Positions 1-5,749 of a DNA stretch of 6,861 nt are shown piece by piece. Location: contig WLRE01000071.1 of NCBI GenBank assembly GCA_009698045.1, forward strand, positions 1 through 6,861, written 5' to 3'. The notes under the pieces were generated by a model, which saw only the letters and a program-made list of their open reading frames with translations, searched no databases and was not told where the DNA came from. The stretch comes from Actinomycetota bacterium (GTDB taxonomy: Bacteria; Actinomycetota; Actinomycetes; Nanopelagicales; Nanopelagicaceae). A program made the translations under genes and the position numbers. How positions within the stretch are numbered: position 1 is the stretch's first letter; every line of letters starts with the position of its first letter.

Positions 1-1295
1 ATGTCGATGCCACGGCGACCAGCTCGGCCAGTCAATTGCGTGTACTCCCCCGGTGTTATTGCAACATGTCCTTCGCCATTCCACTTTGAAAGTTTTTCGA
101 GAACAACTGTCTTTGCTGGCATATTGATACCAAGTGCGAGAGTTTCAGTGGCGAAGACCGCCTTAACCAGGCCTTGTTGAAATAGTTCTTCTACTGTCTC
201 TTTGAAAGCGGGCAAGAGTCCAGCATGGTGGGCGGCCACGCCACGCTCGAGGGATTCCACCCATTCGTGATAGCCGATAACGACCAAATCCTCTTCCGGA
301 AGATGCTTGGTCTTTGCAACAACAATCTCGCGTATCCGCGATCTCTCCTCAGTATTGGTTAGTTTGAGTCCTGCTTTAATGCATTGATGCACCGCCGAAT
401 CGCAGGCGGCACGCGAAAAAATAAAGGTGATTGCGGGAAGCAACCCTTGCCTATGCAACTTCTCGATGACTTCGGCCCGACCAAGATTTCGGAGAGATGG
501 CGAAACGCTCGAATTCTCTGTCCATGATTTCGCCTTGTTCTTGCCACCTCCATATCGGGTGCGCACATGTCTAAAAGATTCCTTCTCCATCCGGATGATT
601 TCAGGATTGACCTTTCCGTCATCAACAAAGAGATCTAAGAGATGCTGGCCAAAGAGCACATGTTGATAAAGAGGTACCGGACGAATTTCACTGACGATTA
701 CCTTTGTTTCACCGCGCACCGTTTGAAGCCAATCACCAAACTCTTCAGCGTTAGAAACAGTTGCAGAAAGAGCAGCCAGCGCCACGCTCTCAGGAAGATG
801 AATCAAAATCTCTTCCCAAACTGCACCACGGAACTTATCTGCTAAGTAGTGAACTTCATCCATCACTACATATCGCAGATTCTTGAGCGTAGATGAGTTG
901 GCGTAAATCATGTTGCGTAAGACCTCGGTAGTCATTACGACAATCTGAGCTTCAGAATTGAAACTTGTGTCACCAGTGAGAAGTCCAATATTTGACTCGC
1001 CATACATCTCACACAAATCTTGATACTTCTGATTACTCAGTGCCTTGATGGGAGTTGTATAGAAACATTTTGTTCCGGTCTCCATAGCAAGATAGGCCGC
1101 AAATTCCCCAACTATTGTCTTACCAGCTCCAGTTGGAGCAGCGACGAGCACGGAGTGGCCATCTTCTAAAGCGTGACATCCCGCAACTTGGAAGGTATCG
1201 AGATCAAAATCGACGCTGGCAGAGAAAGCAGTACTGCGAGGATGAGAAACTTTTGTGCGTGATTGCGCATACCGCTCGGCAGGAGAAAGAGTCAT
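1..1295 (-). CDS. helY: HelY, Ski2/Mtr4-like DEVH-box RNA helicase (partial, N-terminal 431 residues)
   Basis: This is a superfamily 2 ATP-dependent helicase of the Ski2/Mtr4 type, the actinobacterial HelY family, which is thought to act on RNA in the cytoplasm. I translated it by hand from the minus strand, and the frame stays open to the left edge. Residues 52-60 are the Walker A motif AAPTGAGKT, 146-149 are the DEVH box, and 177-179 are SAT (motif III). In the second RecA-like domain, AAHHAGLLP is at 354-362, FATETLALGINMP at 381-393 and motif VI QLTGRAGRRG at 420-429. Family members are about 900 residues, so the C-terminal half (winged helix, helical bundle and DSHCT domain) lies outside the window. 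The N-terminal SPAERYA is typical of actinobacterial members. The linker between the RecA domains (about 248-268, YGGGKNKAKSW region) is fairly short and basic. The ATG overlaps the stop of the lipid kinase gene as ATGA and follows a strong Shine-Dalgarno. Family assignment is very secure; the physiological substrate is not known from sequence. Confidence 0.96.
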   Translation of the reverse strand, partial: MTLSPAERYAQSRTKVSHPRSTAFSASVDFDLDTFQVAGCHALEDGHSVLVAAPTGAGKTIVGEFAAYLAMETGTKCFYTTPIKALSNQKYQDLCEMYGESNIGLLTGDTSFNSEAQIVVMTTEVLRNMIYANSSTLKNLRYVVMDEVHYLADKFRGAVWEEILIHLPESVALAALSATVSNAEEFGDWLQTVRGETKVIVSEIRPVPLYQHVLFGQHLLDLFVDDGKVNPEIIRMEKESFRHVRTRYGGGKNKAKSWTENSSVSPSLRNLGRAEVIEKLHRQGLLPAITFIFSRAACDSAVHQCIKAGLKLTNTEERSRIREIVVAKTKHLPEEDLVVIGYHEWVESLERGVAAHHAGLLPAFKETVEELFQQGLVKAVFATETLALGINMPAKTVVLEKLSKWNGEGHVAITPGEYTQLTGRAGRRGID

Positions 1296-2191
1296 CGCTC
1301 CTCCCAAGTTAGAAGCGCTCCTGCATGAATCTCGCCGTGTATGGGTAAATCGCCAACAAATTCACCATCAGCATAAGCAAGTGCCGCCGCTTGCAAAGAG
1401 AAGGTTTTAGTTCTGTAAAAAGAGACCGCTGGATGATCCTTGTGTGCGCCTGAGAATACCTTTGGGAATACTCGCAAAAGTTCAATTTTTGAGACTTCAG
1501 CCAGGACCATAATGTCCAAGTATCCATCATGGCGATCGGCATCCGGAACGATCTTCATGCCGCCCCCGTACGTTGGACCATTTGCGATGGAGACCAACAT
1601 AGCCCTGGTTTCGAACACTTCAGTGTCCGTTGCTATCCGATAGTTAATTGGATTAAACCGCGGTAGTTCAAGAAGTGTGGCGATGGTGTACTTAATTTTT
1701 CCCTTTATCGCTCGCATGGAATTTGCTCGCCGATTGACTAGGGAGTCAAAGCCGGTACTCAATACTTGCCCAAACCACAATTCGCTGTTGCCCACGACGA
1801 CTCGACCAAGATCGACTCTGGTCGGCTCTTCATGGAGAATTCGATGAACAATATGAACTGGATCAATACCCGAGGCATTATTGGTCAACGCGAAATCATT
1901 TCCAGTGCCGGCAGGAATTACGTAAACTGGTAACTCGGTTCTCGCCAGTTTTTGAAGCGCGTAATGGAAAGAACCATCTCCCCCAATAACAACAAGGGTC
2001 TGTATGCGCGCAATTAAGTCGTCTAAGAAACTTTCGATCGATGACTGGAAATCCAAGGTCACTAACGAAACTTCAACGCCATTAAGTGCAGCCTCGTTAG
2101 CGATTTCATCGGCAATTCTTAGCGCGTGACCTTCACCTGCCGCAGGATTTGCGAGTAACCCAATTCTGGTTATAGATGGCAATCTACCCAT
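1292..2191 (-). CDS. YegS/diacylglycerol-kinase-family lipid kinase
   Basis: This is a lipid kinase of the DAGK catalytic family, expected to transfer phosphate from ATP to diacylglycerol or a related membrane lipid at the inner face of the membrane. With the ATG at 2191 the protein is 299 residues, normal for the family. The phosphate-binding NPAAGEG is at 15-21, the nucleotide-binding GGDGS at 70-74, PAGTGNDFA at 93-101, STGFDSLVN at 145-153 and the C-terminal ADGE at 274-277. All key glycines and acidic residues of an active kinase are present. The frame is open further upstream to a TTG at 2236, but that would overlap tatC by 53 bases and add a non-conserved extension. The ATG gives an 8-base overlap (ATGGGTAG) with the tatC stop. 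It has no good Shine-Dalgarno, so translation is probably coupled to tatC. The position between tatC and helY is conserved in actinobacteria. The exact lipid (diacylglycerol, ceramide or a sphingoid base) cannot be told from sequence. Confidence 0.9.
   Translation of the reverse strand: MGRLPSITRIGLLANPAAGEGHALRIADEIANEAALNGVEVSLVTLDFQSSIESFLDDLIARIQTLVVIGGDGSFHYALQKLARTELPVYVIPAGTGNDFALTNNASGIDPVHIVHRILHEEPTRVDLGRVVVGNSELWFGQVLSTGFDSLVNRRANSMRAIKGKIKYTIATLLELPRFNPINYRIATDTEVFETRAMLVSIANGPTYGGGMKIVPDADRHDGYLDIMVLAEVSKIELLRVFPKVFSGAHKDHPAVSFYRTKTFSLQAAALAYADGEFVGDLPIHGEIHAGALLTWEER
1298..1305 (-). promoter_or_regulatory. Shine-Dalgarno of helY inside the kinase gene
   Basis: On the minus strand GGGAGGAG lies two bases before the helY ATG, with the GGAGG core four bases from it. 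It falls within the last codons of the upstream lipid-kinase gene (Trp-Glu-Glu-Arg-stop). Together with the ATGA start/stop overlap it supports the chosen helY start and points to translation by reinitiation or coupling. Confidence 0.8.
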
Positions 2192-2957
2192 TTGAGGCGG
2201 CACGCTTGCTTCGTTTGCGGTCAATACCAAGCGCAATTATCCCGGCAGCAAAGTAGAAAAATATCAATGGCAACGCAAGAAGTGACATAGTCAGCGGATC
2301 TGCTGTTGGTGTAAACATGGCAGTAAAGAGCACGATCAGAAAGATGGCTATTCGCCAAGGCTTAAGAATAGATCGAGCCGAGAGGACACCAACAATATTT
2401 AGAGCCAAGAGAAATACTGGTAGCTCAAATGCTCCGCCGAACAGGAGAATTATGCGAAGAACAAAATCGAGATAATCATCAAACCGCACTAAATTTGTTA
2501 ATGACCCAGGAGTGAAGCCAAGTAAGACCCGTACCGCTACCGGCAGAATTAAATATCCCATCACTGAACCAATAGCAAAGAATGGAACAGCAGCTAGAAA
2601 AAAGAAGATGGAACGTCGGCGCTCACGTTTATGAAGACCTGGCGCAACAAATGCCCAGAGTTGATAGATCCATACCGGGGCAGAGAAAATTAACCCTGAC
2701 ATGAGCGCTACCTTAATTTGGAGATTCAGTGGGCCAAGGACGCCATTTATATAGAGCGTCCCACAATTGGAGTCACCAGCACTTTGAACCGAACGCAGGT
2801 CACAGAACGGTGAAGCAAGTTGAGCAATTATCTCGTCGTAAAAGAACCAGGCGATGACTGAAAATAGAAGTACTCCGATAGCCGACTTCACAACTCGTTT
2901 TCGAAGTTCGCGGAAATGCTCCACGAGGGGCATTTTTCCGCCCAGTGGCGCGTTCAT
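2184..2957 (-). CDS. tatC: TatC, twin-arginine translocase receptor subunit
   Basis: TatC is the polytopic membrane subunit that recognises twin-arginine signal peptides and nucleates the TatA pore for export of folded proteins. At 257 residues it has the family's usual size and six hydrophobic segments, near 23-40, 76-97, 116-141, 163-191, 203-215 and 224-245. The N-terminal MPLVEHFRELRKR (9-21) includes the conserved glutamate 17. The first cytoplasmic loop, PVWIYQLWAFVAPGLHKRERR (94-114, split by the conserved PGL), carries the signal-peptide-binding glutamate 112. Glutamate 178 in FELPVFL and aspartate 220 in the TPTADPLT segment match conserved family positions. The first periplasmic loop has two cysteines, 52 and 65. 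The ATG at 2957 is used; the in-frame ATG at 2933 (residue 9) is a possible alternative, and neither has a strong Shine-Dalgarno. The gene starts 18 bases after tatA, so the two are co-transcribed. No tatB is seen here; in actinobacteria tatB usually lies elsewhere. Confidence 0.96.
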   Translation of the reverse strand: MNAPLGGKMPLVEHFRELRKRVVKSAIGVLLFSVIAWFFYDEIIAQLASPFCDLRSVQSAGDSNCGTLYINGVLGPLNLQIKVALMSGLIFSAPVWIYQLWAFVAPGLHKRERRRSIFFFLAAVPFFAIGSVMGYLILPVAVRVLLGFTPGSLTNLVRFDDYLDFVLRIILLFGGAFELPVFLLALNIVGVLSARSILKPWRIAIFLIVLFTAMFTPTADPLTMSLLALPLIFFYFAAGIIALGIDRKRSKRAASNG

Positions 2958-2975
2958 AAATCTTTGTGCAGCCGC

Positions 2976-3161
2976 TTAGGCTGGAGTCTCTTCGTCGCCC
3001 TTATTCTTCTTCTGATCATCCTTCTCACTCTTCATTTCATCCTTAAAAATACGGAGTGATTTTGCGAGGGATTTAGCGGAATCGGGTAGACGCTTAGCTC
3101 CAAAGAGAAGGATGACAACCAGAAGCAGAATCAAAATATGGCTGGGTTCCTTAAGAAACAT
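2976..3161 (-). CDS. tatA: TatA, twin-arginine translocase pore-forming subunit
   Basis: TatA is the small membrane protein that oligomerises to form the Tat translocation pore. The 61-residue product has a short N-terminus with a polar His8 at the usual polar position and a single membrane segment from about 9 to 20. The hallmark FG pair is at 20-21, followed by the amphipathic helix AKRLPDSAKSLAKSLRIFKDE (22-42, quoted in part: FGAKRLPDSAKSLAKSL). The C-terminal tail is short, highly charged and rich in lysine, glutamate and aspartate, ending ETPA. The ATG at 3161 is chosen; a GTG immediately before it (3164) would add one residue. A partial Shine-Dalgarno, GGAT, sits five bases from the ATG, and a GAGAG lies further upstream. 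The gene lies between pafC and tatC, as in mycobacteria. TatA is needed in excess over TatC, which would suit the possible promoter just upstream. Confidence 0.95.
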   Translation of the reverse strand: MFLKEPSHILILLLVVILLFGAKRLPDSAKSLAKSLRIFKDEMKSEKDDQKKNKGDEETPA

Positions 3162-3188
3162 CACTTATCCAATCTCTCATGTAATAGA

Positions 3189-3199
3189 GGCGAATCGCC
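3189..3199. repeat. Small palindrome GGCGAATCGCC upstream of tatA
   Basis: Five-base arms GGCGA and TCGCC flank one central base. The element lies in the 66-bp gap between pafC and tatA, between the candidate -10 and the tatA start. It could be an operator half-site pair or, with a three-base loop and four-base stem, a weak RNA hairpin in a tatA leader. No T-tract follows on either strand, so it is not a good terminator. It may be chance. Confidence 0.3.
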
Positions 3200-3207
3200 G
3201 TGATGAA

Positions 3208-3213
3208 ATAATA
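3208..3213 (-). promoter_or_regulatory. Possible internal -10 element for tatA-tatC-kinase-helY
   Basis: On the minus strand TATTAT matches the sigma-70-type TANNNT consensus and lies 46 bases before the tatA ATG, just after the pafC stop. The -35 region at a 17-base spacing reads AAGAAT, a poor match to TTGACA. Its place in the only sizeable gap of the minus-strand run after pafB makes an internal promoter plausible but unproven. Confidence 0.25.
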
Positions 3214-3227
3214 GCCTGAACCAGCTG

Positions 3228-4163
3228 CTAATTCTTATAAAGAGCGAGAGCGGTTAGAGCCCTGCGCGCGAGAGTCTCGCGCAATTCCTGGGGGCCAAGC
3301 ACCTGAATTTGCGCGCCATAACCCAGTAGAGAACGGATGAGCCATTCAGAGTCCCTTAGTTGAACGGAGATGGTGAGCCCAGAATCATCATCAGACTCCA
3401 AGGTGCATAACGCTGCGTTCTGCTCGAAGAAATGTCTTGCACTTTTATTGATATGAAGTCGCGCGACAAAGTTATCTTGAGAAATCGGCGTAGCAACTTC
3501 AGATTTCTGCATCTCACCAATGGAAATGGGAGTTGCTTGCCGGATGCGATCAAGTCGAAAAGTACGTGAGCTTTGAGTTAGATAGCACCATGCTCGAAGG
3601 TAGATAAAACCATTCTCGGAGAAAATCGACTCCGGAAGAATCACTCGCTCACTCTTTTGATCGCTACTTGCGGAGATGTAGGTGATCCTTAAACCAGAAC
3701 CACTTTTGATGGCGTTCTCAATCATCGGAAGATGAGAGCTTCTCGCTTCGGAGCGGATGACGACTGGAATTTCGGTGAGCGGTAGTGCAATTGTCGCTTG
3801 CAGTTTCTGTTGCAATCCTCTAATCGCGATGAAGAGTGGATCTTGCGCATCACGAAGTGAGGCGAGGCTTTCCAGTGAGAGCATTAATGAAACAATCTCA
3901 CTTTTGGACAAGCTCCTTGGCTTTGTAAGAACTTGTGGATCGATGATGCTTACATAGCCATCCTCGTAGGAGAGATCAATGAGTTCTAGTGTGCTATATC
4001 CGGGAAGACCACACATAAAAATCATGCTCAAATCAGCGAGCATCTGTTTGGAAGAGACCGAAAACTCTCGCGCCAAATCCTCGACAGAAATTCCCGGATG
4101 CTCAATAACAAAAGGAACGAGATCTAGTGCGCGGGCGGTTCGGGTCAGGGCAGTCTCAACCAT
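3228..4163 (-). CDS. pafC: PafC, WYL-domain transcriptional activator subunit
   Basis: PafC pairs with PafB to form the activator of the LexA-independent DNA-damage response known from mycobacteria. The 311-residue product matches the family size of about 316. An N-terminal winged helix-turn-helix spans about 4-75, with ISVEDLAREFSVSSKQMLADL at 25-45 as the HTH core. A linker is followed by a WYL domain at about 145-215, with ligand-pocket-like residues R200, F202, R203, D205 and R206 (RTFRLDR). A C-terminal WCX-type extension (about 230-311) contains DSEWLIRSLLGYG. The name-giving WYL triad reads IYL (187-189): the tryptophan is replaced by isoleucine. The ATG at 4163 overlaps the pafB stop by 8 bases (ATGGTTGA) and has GGTGAAG upstream; a GTG at 4175 is in frame but less likely. 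The tandem placement and overlap with pafB imply equimolar, coupled synthesis. No pafA or pup gene is in the window. Confidence 0.92.
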   Translation of the reverse strand: MVETALTRTARALDLVPFVIEHPGISVEDLAREFSVSSKQMLADLSMIFMCGLPGYSTLELIDLSYEDGYVSIIDPQVLTKPRSLSKSEIVSLMLSLESLASLRDAQDPLFIAIRGLQQKLQATIALPLTEIPVVIRSEARSSHLPMIENAIKSGSGLRITYISASSDQKSERVILPESIFSENGFIYLRAWCYLTQSSRTFRLDRIRQATPISIGEMQKSEVATPISQDNFVARLHINKSARHFFEQNAALCTLESDDDSGLTISVQLRDSEWLIRSLLGYGAQIQVLGPQELRETLARRALTALALYKN

Positions 4164-5118
4164 GTACGACTTCACCCAGAATCTTGAGAACTTTTGCCTT
4201 GAGCTCGGCTGGCTCCTCCACGATTACTTGGTCGGCATGCCAAAGTATCTGGCGACTAATTGTCGTAGCGGATTCAAATGGAATTTCGAAACGATCGAAT
4301 TCGCCAACATCTCCGACGAGTTGGCCGCTTGCCCGCAATGTATGGGCATGTCCTTTACGAATCAAAAGCCGAGCGATCTTCTTCTCTTGTGCCTCGCTCC
4401 GGAAGAGCGAGTGTTGCAGGCGAAAATCTCTGGGAATCTGGAAGCTATTGGCCTTACCTATCTCTTTGACTCCCCCAACGAATCTCGAGGCTTTAAAAGT
4501 TCTAATCTCGGAGGAAGAGTGATCGAGGCCGATGAGATACCAGAATCCGTTCCATAGAGTCAGGGTATAAGGGCTAACTGTTCGCTCTTTCACACTTGAA
4601 GAGGAGTAGGTGAAAACAATAACTTTACGATGTTCGATGGCCGAGAGAATTGAATCAAAAAACTCTTGCGGCTGCTCGAACTTAACCTCAAGAGCGCCAG
4701 CAGCACTGTAATCCGCTGGGATTCCCAAAGACTTCAATTTGCGAAGTGCGTTTTGCGCATCATCAGAGATGATCGATTGTTGCCACAGGCCAGCAGCTAG
4801 TGAGAGCAGCGCAATTTCTGCTGAATCAAGATCGGAGAGTTTAAGTGCGTAAGAATCAGAGGGAATTTTGTAGCCTGGTTCATCTTCAAAGAACGGATCA
4901 AGATTCCCCACCTCGATTTCTATGCCCATGGAGCGCAGATCATCCTTATCTCGCTCGAACATCCGCTCTTGCGTTTCGGGTTTGCCCTCATAGCCAGCAA
5001 CAGATGCAAAAATCTCGGCCTTGGTCAAATAACGTCGAGTGGCCAATAAGGCAAGTGTGAGATTAATTAATCGCTCAGGCTTACGATTGGCGGTGGCCGT
5101 AGATGTTGTCGAACTCAC
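4156..5118 (-). CDS. pafB: PafB, WYL-domain transcriptional activator subunit
   Basis: PafB is the partner of PafC in the PafBC regulator, which in mycobacteria turns on recA and many repair genes after DNA damage. The 320-residue product compares with about 332 in mycobacteria. A winged helix-turn-helix domain spans about 14-85 (ERLINLTLALLATRRYLTKA, then ERDKDDLRSMGIEI and the wing DEPGYKIP). A helical linker is followed by a WYL domain at about 152-220, with an intact WYL at 193-195 and RTFKASR at 206-212 as the likely ligand-contact strand. A WCX-like C-terminal region closes the protein. The start is a GTG at 5118; no other start codon lies between it and the upstream in-frame stop. The nearest purine-rich Shine-Dalgarno-like AGGA is 13 bases away, too far for efficient use, so translation may be leaderless. 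pafB leads the pafB-pafC-tatA-tatC-kinase-helY run and diverges from the FKBP gene. Family identity is secure; the regulon in this organism is unknown. Confidence 0.93.
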   Translation of the reverse strand: MSSTTSTATANRKPERLINLTLALLATRRYLTKAEIFASVAGYEGKPETQERMFERDKDDLRSMGIEIEVGNLDPFFEDEPGYKIPSDSYALKLSDLDSAEIALLSLAAGLWQQSIISDDAQNALRKLKSLGIPADYSAAGALEVKFEQPQEFFDSILSAIEHRKVIVFTYSSSSVKERTVSPYTLTLWNGFWYLIGLDHSSSEIRTFKASRFVGGVKEIGKANSFQIPRDFRLQHSLFRSEAQEKKIARLLIRKGHAHTLRASGQLVGDVGEFDRFEIPFESATTISRQILWHADQVIVEEPAELKAKVLKILGEVVHG

Positions 5119-5124
5119 GAGCCA

Positions 5125-5153
5125 ACGATAATCCTTTCTCTCGCCTTTGGTAA
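5125..5153 (-). promoter_or_regulatory. pafB: Candidate leaderless promoter of pafB
   Basis: On the minus strand a -35-like TTACCA (5148-5153; 4 of 6 match TTGACA) is followed after 17 bases by TATCGT (5125-5130), which fits TANNNT. Six bases then separate it from the pafB GTG. Transcription would begin at or next to the start codon, giving a leaderless mRNA. This explains the lack of a well-spaced Shine-Dalgarno. Confidence 0.42.
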
Positions 5154-5191
5154 CCTAATCCCCTGTTCAGCCCAGGTTTATCTATCTCTTT

Positions 5192-5197
5192 GAGGAG
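5192..5197 (+). promoter_or_regulatory. Shine-Dalgarno of the FKBP gene
   Basis: GAGGAG lies six bases before the ATG at 5204, an ideal spacing, and fixes the start of the lipoprotein signal peptide. I could not find a convincing plus-strand -35/-10 pair in the 85-bp divergent gap; TAACCT at 5151-5156 is the nearest TANNNT candidate. Confidence 0.8.
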
Positions 5198-5203
5198 TTT
5201 GGC

Positions 5204-5746
5204 ATGAAGAAGTTTTTCTCTGTGGTCACTATGTCCGTAGTCGGTGTCGCTCTGCTTGCTGGCTGCACAACAGACGGCGGAGCTCAATCAATGCCGGCAC
5301 CCACCATTACTCAACCCACGGAAGAGAGTACAAACACGATGACCTCAATGGATCTCTCGCAATACATCACAATCTCTGGTGCACTCGGCGCAGAACCTCA
5401 AATCAGTGCACCTAAGGGCAATCCGCCAGCAGAGTTAGTATTTCAAGATCTGGCAGAAGGCGATGGAACCGCTGCATTATCTTCATCTACGCTCACCGTG
5501 CACTACAAACTTCTCACTTGGTCTGATGGCAAGATCGCAGATTCATCGTGGACATCAGGAAATCCAGCTACCTTCCCACTCGCCAATGTTGTTAAGGGTT
5601 GGCAAGAAGGTCTGCCAGGTATGAAGGTAGGCGGTCGTCGACTACTAATCGTTCCACCTTCACTCGGATATGGATCTGCAGATTATGGACCGATTAAGGG
5701 CAATGAGACACTCGTCTTTGTTGTCGATTTAATCGACGTCAAATAA
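5204..5746 (+). CDS. Lipoprotein FKBP-type peptidyl-prolyl cis-trans isomerase
   Basis: This enzyme is predicted to isomerise Xaa-Pro bonds and assist folding of proteins outside the cytoplasmic membrane. The 180-residue product has a type II signal peptide: MKK, a hydrophobic stretch at 4-19 and the lipobox LLAGC with Cys21 as the lipidated residue. A Thr/Ser/Pro-rich linker (about 22-50) and a short preceding segment lead into one FKBP domain at about 94-180. Aligned with human FKBP12, the pocket residues Y26, D37, V55, W59, Y82 and F99 are kept as Y101, D113, V129, W133, Y156 and F172. F36 appears to be replaced by Ala112, and the 80s loop is shortened. It is the only plus-strand gene, divergent from pafB and convergent with trmI (three bases between the stops). 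An FKBP gene is known at this place in other actinobacteria, but I recall it in the same direction as pafB. Activity is probable but could be altered by the pocket change. Confidence 0.92.
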   Translation: MKKFFSVVTMSVVGVALLAGCTTDGGAQSMPAPTITQPTEESTNTMTSMDLSQYITISGALGAEPQISAPKGNPPAELVFQDLAEGDGTAALSSSTLTVHYKLLTWSDGKIADSSWTSGNPATFPLANVVKGWQEGLPGMKVGGRRLLIVPPSLGYGSADYGPIKGNETLVFVVDLIDVK

Positions 5747-5749
5747 TTC

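Noticed and set aside
359..845. Several short open frames of 67-89 residues on both strands within helY
   Set aside because: They overlap the helicase frame, which shows all expected motifs without a break, so they are shadows.
2192..2236. Longer lipid-kinase start at a TTG (2236)
   Set aside because: It would overlap tatC by 53 bases and add 15 residues of non-conserved sequence; the ATG at 2191 starts just before the conserved first strand and gives a compact 8-base overlap.
4164..4175. GTG start for pafC at 4175
   Set aside because: The ATG at 4163 has a better-placed purine-rich GGTGAAG and begins at the usual first residues of PafC; the GTG would lie inside that ribosome-binding stretch.
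3979..4557. A 192-residue plus-strand open frame across the pafC/pafB junction
   Set aside because: It is antisense to two well-conserved genes, has no recognisable domain or Shine-Dalgarno, and its composition follows from the codon pattern of pafB and pafC on the other strand.
5106..5134. TTGTCG on the plus strand near the pafB start as a PafBC (RecA-NDp type) binding motif for autoregulation
   Set aside because: The known motif needs a TANNNT about 11 bases after TTGTCR. Here the next TA is 17 bases on and lacks the final T, and the element overlaps the pafB start on the wrong strand for pafB. No fitting motif was found in the 85-bp gap.
5723..5737. Perfect inverted repeat GTCGATTTAATCGAC near the FKBP stop, as a terminator
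   Set aside because: The stem is only six pairs and A/T-rich, it lies inside FKBP codons (Val-Asp-Leu-Ile-Asp), and no T-run follows in either direction. A shared terminator for the convergent genes cannot be claimed.
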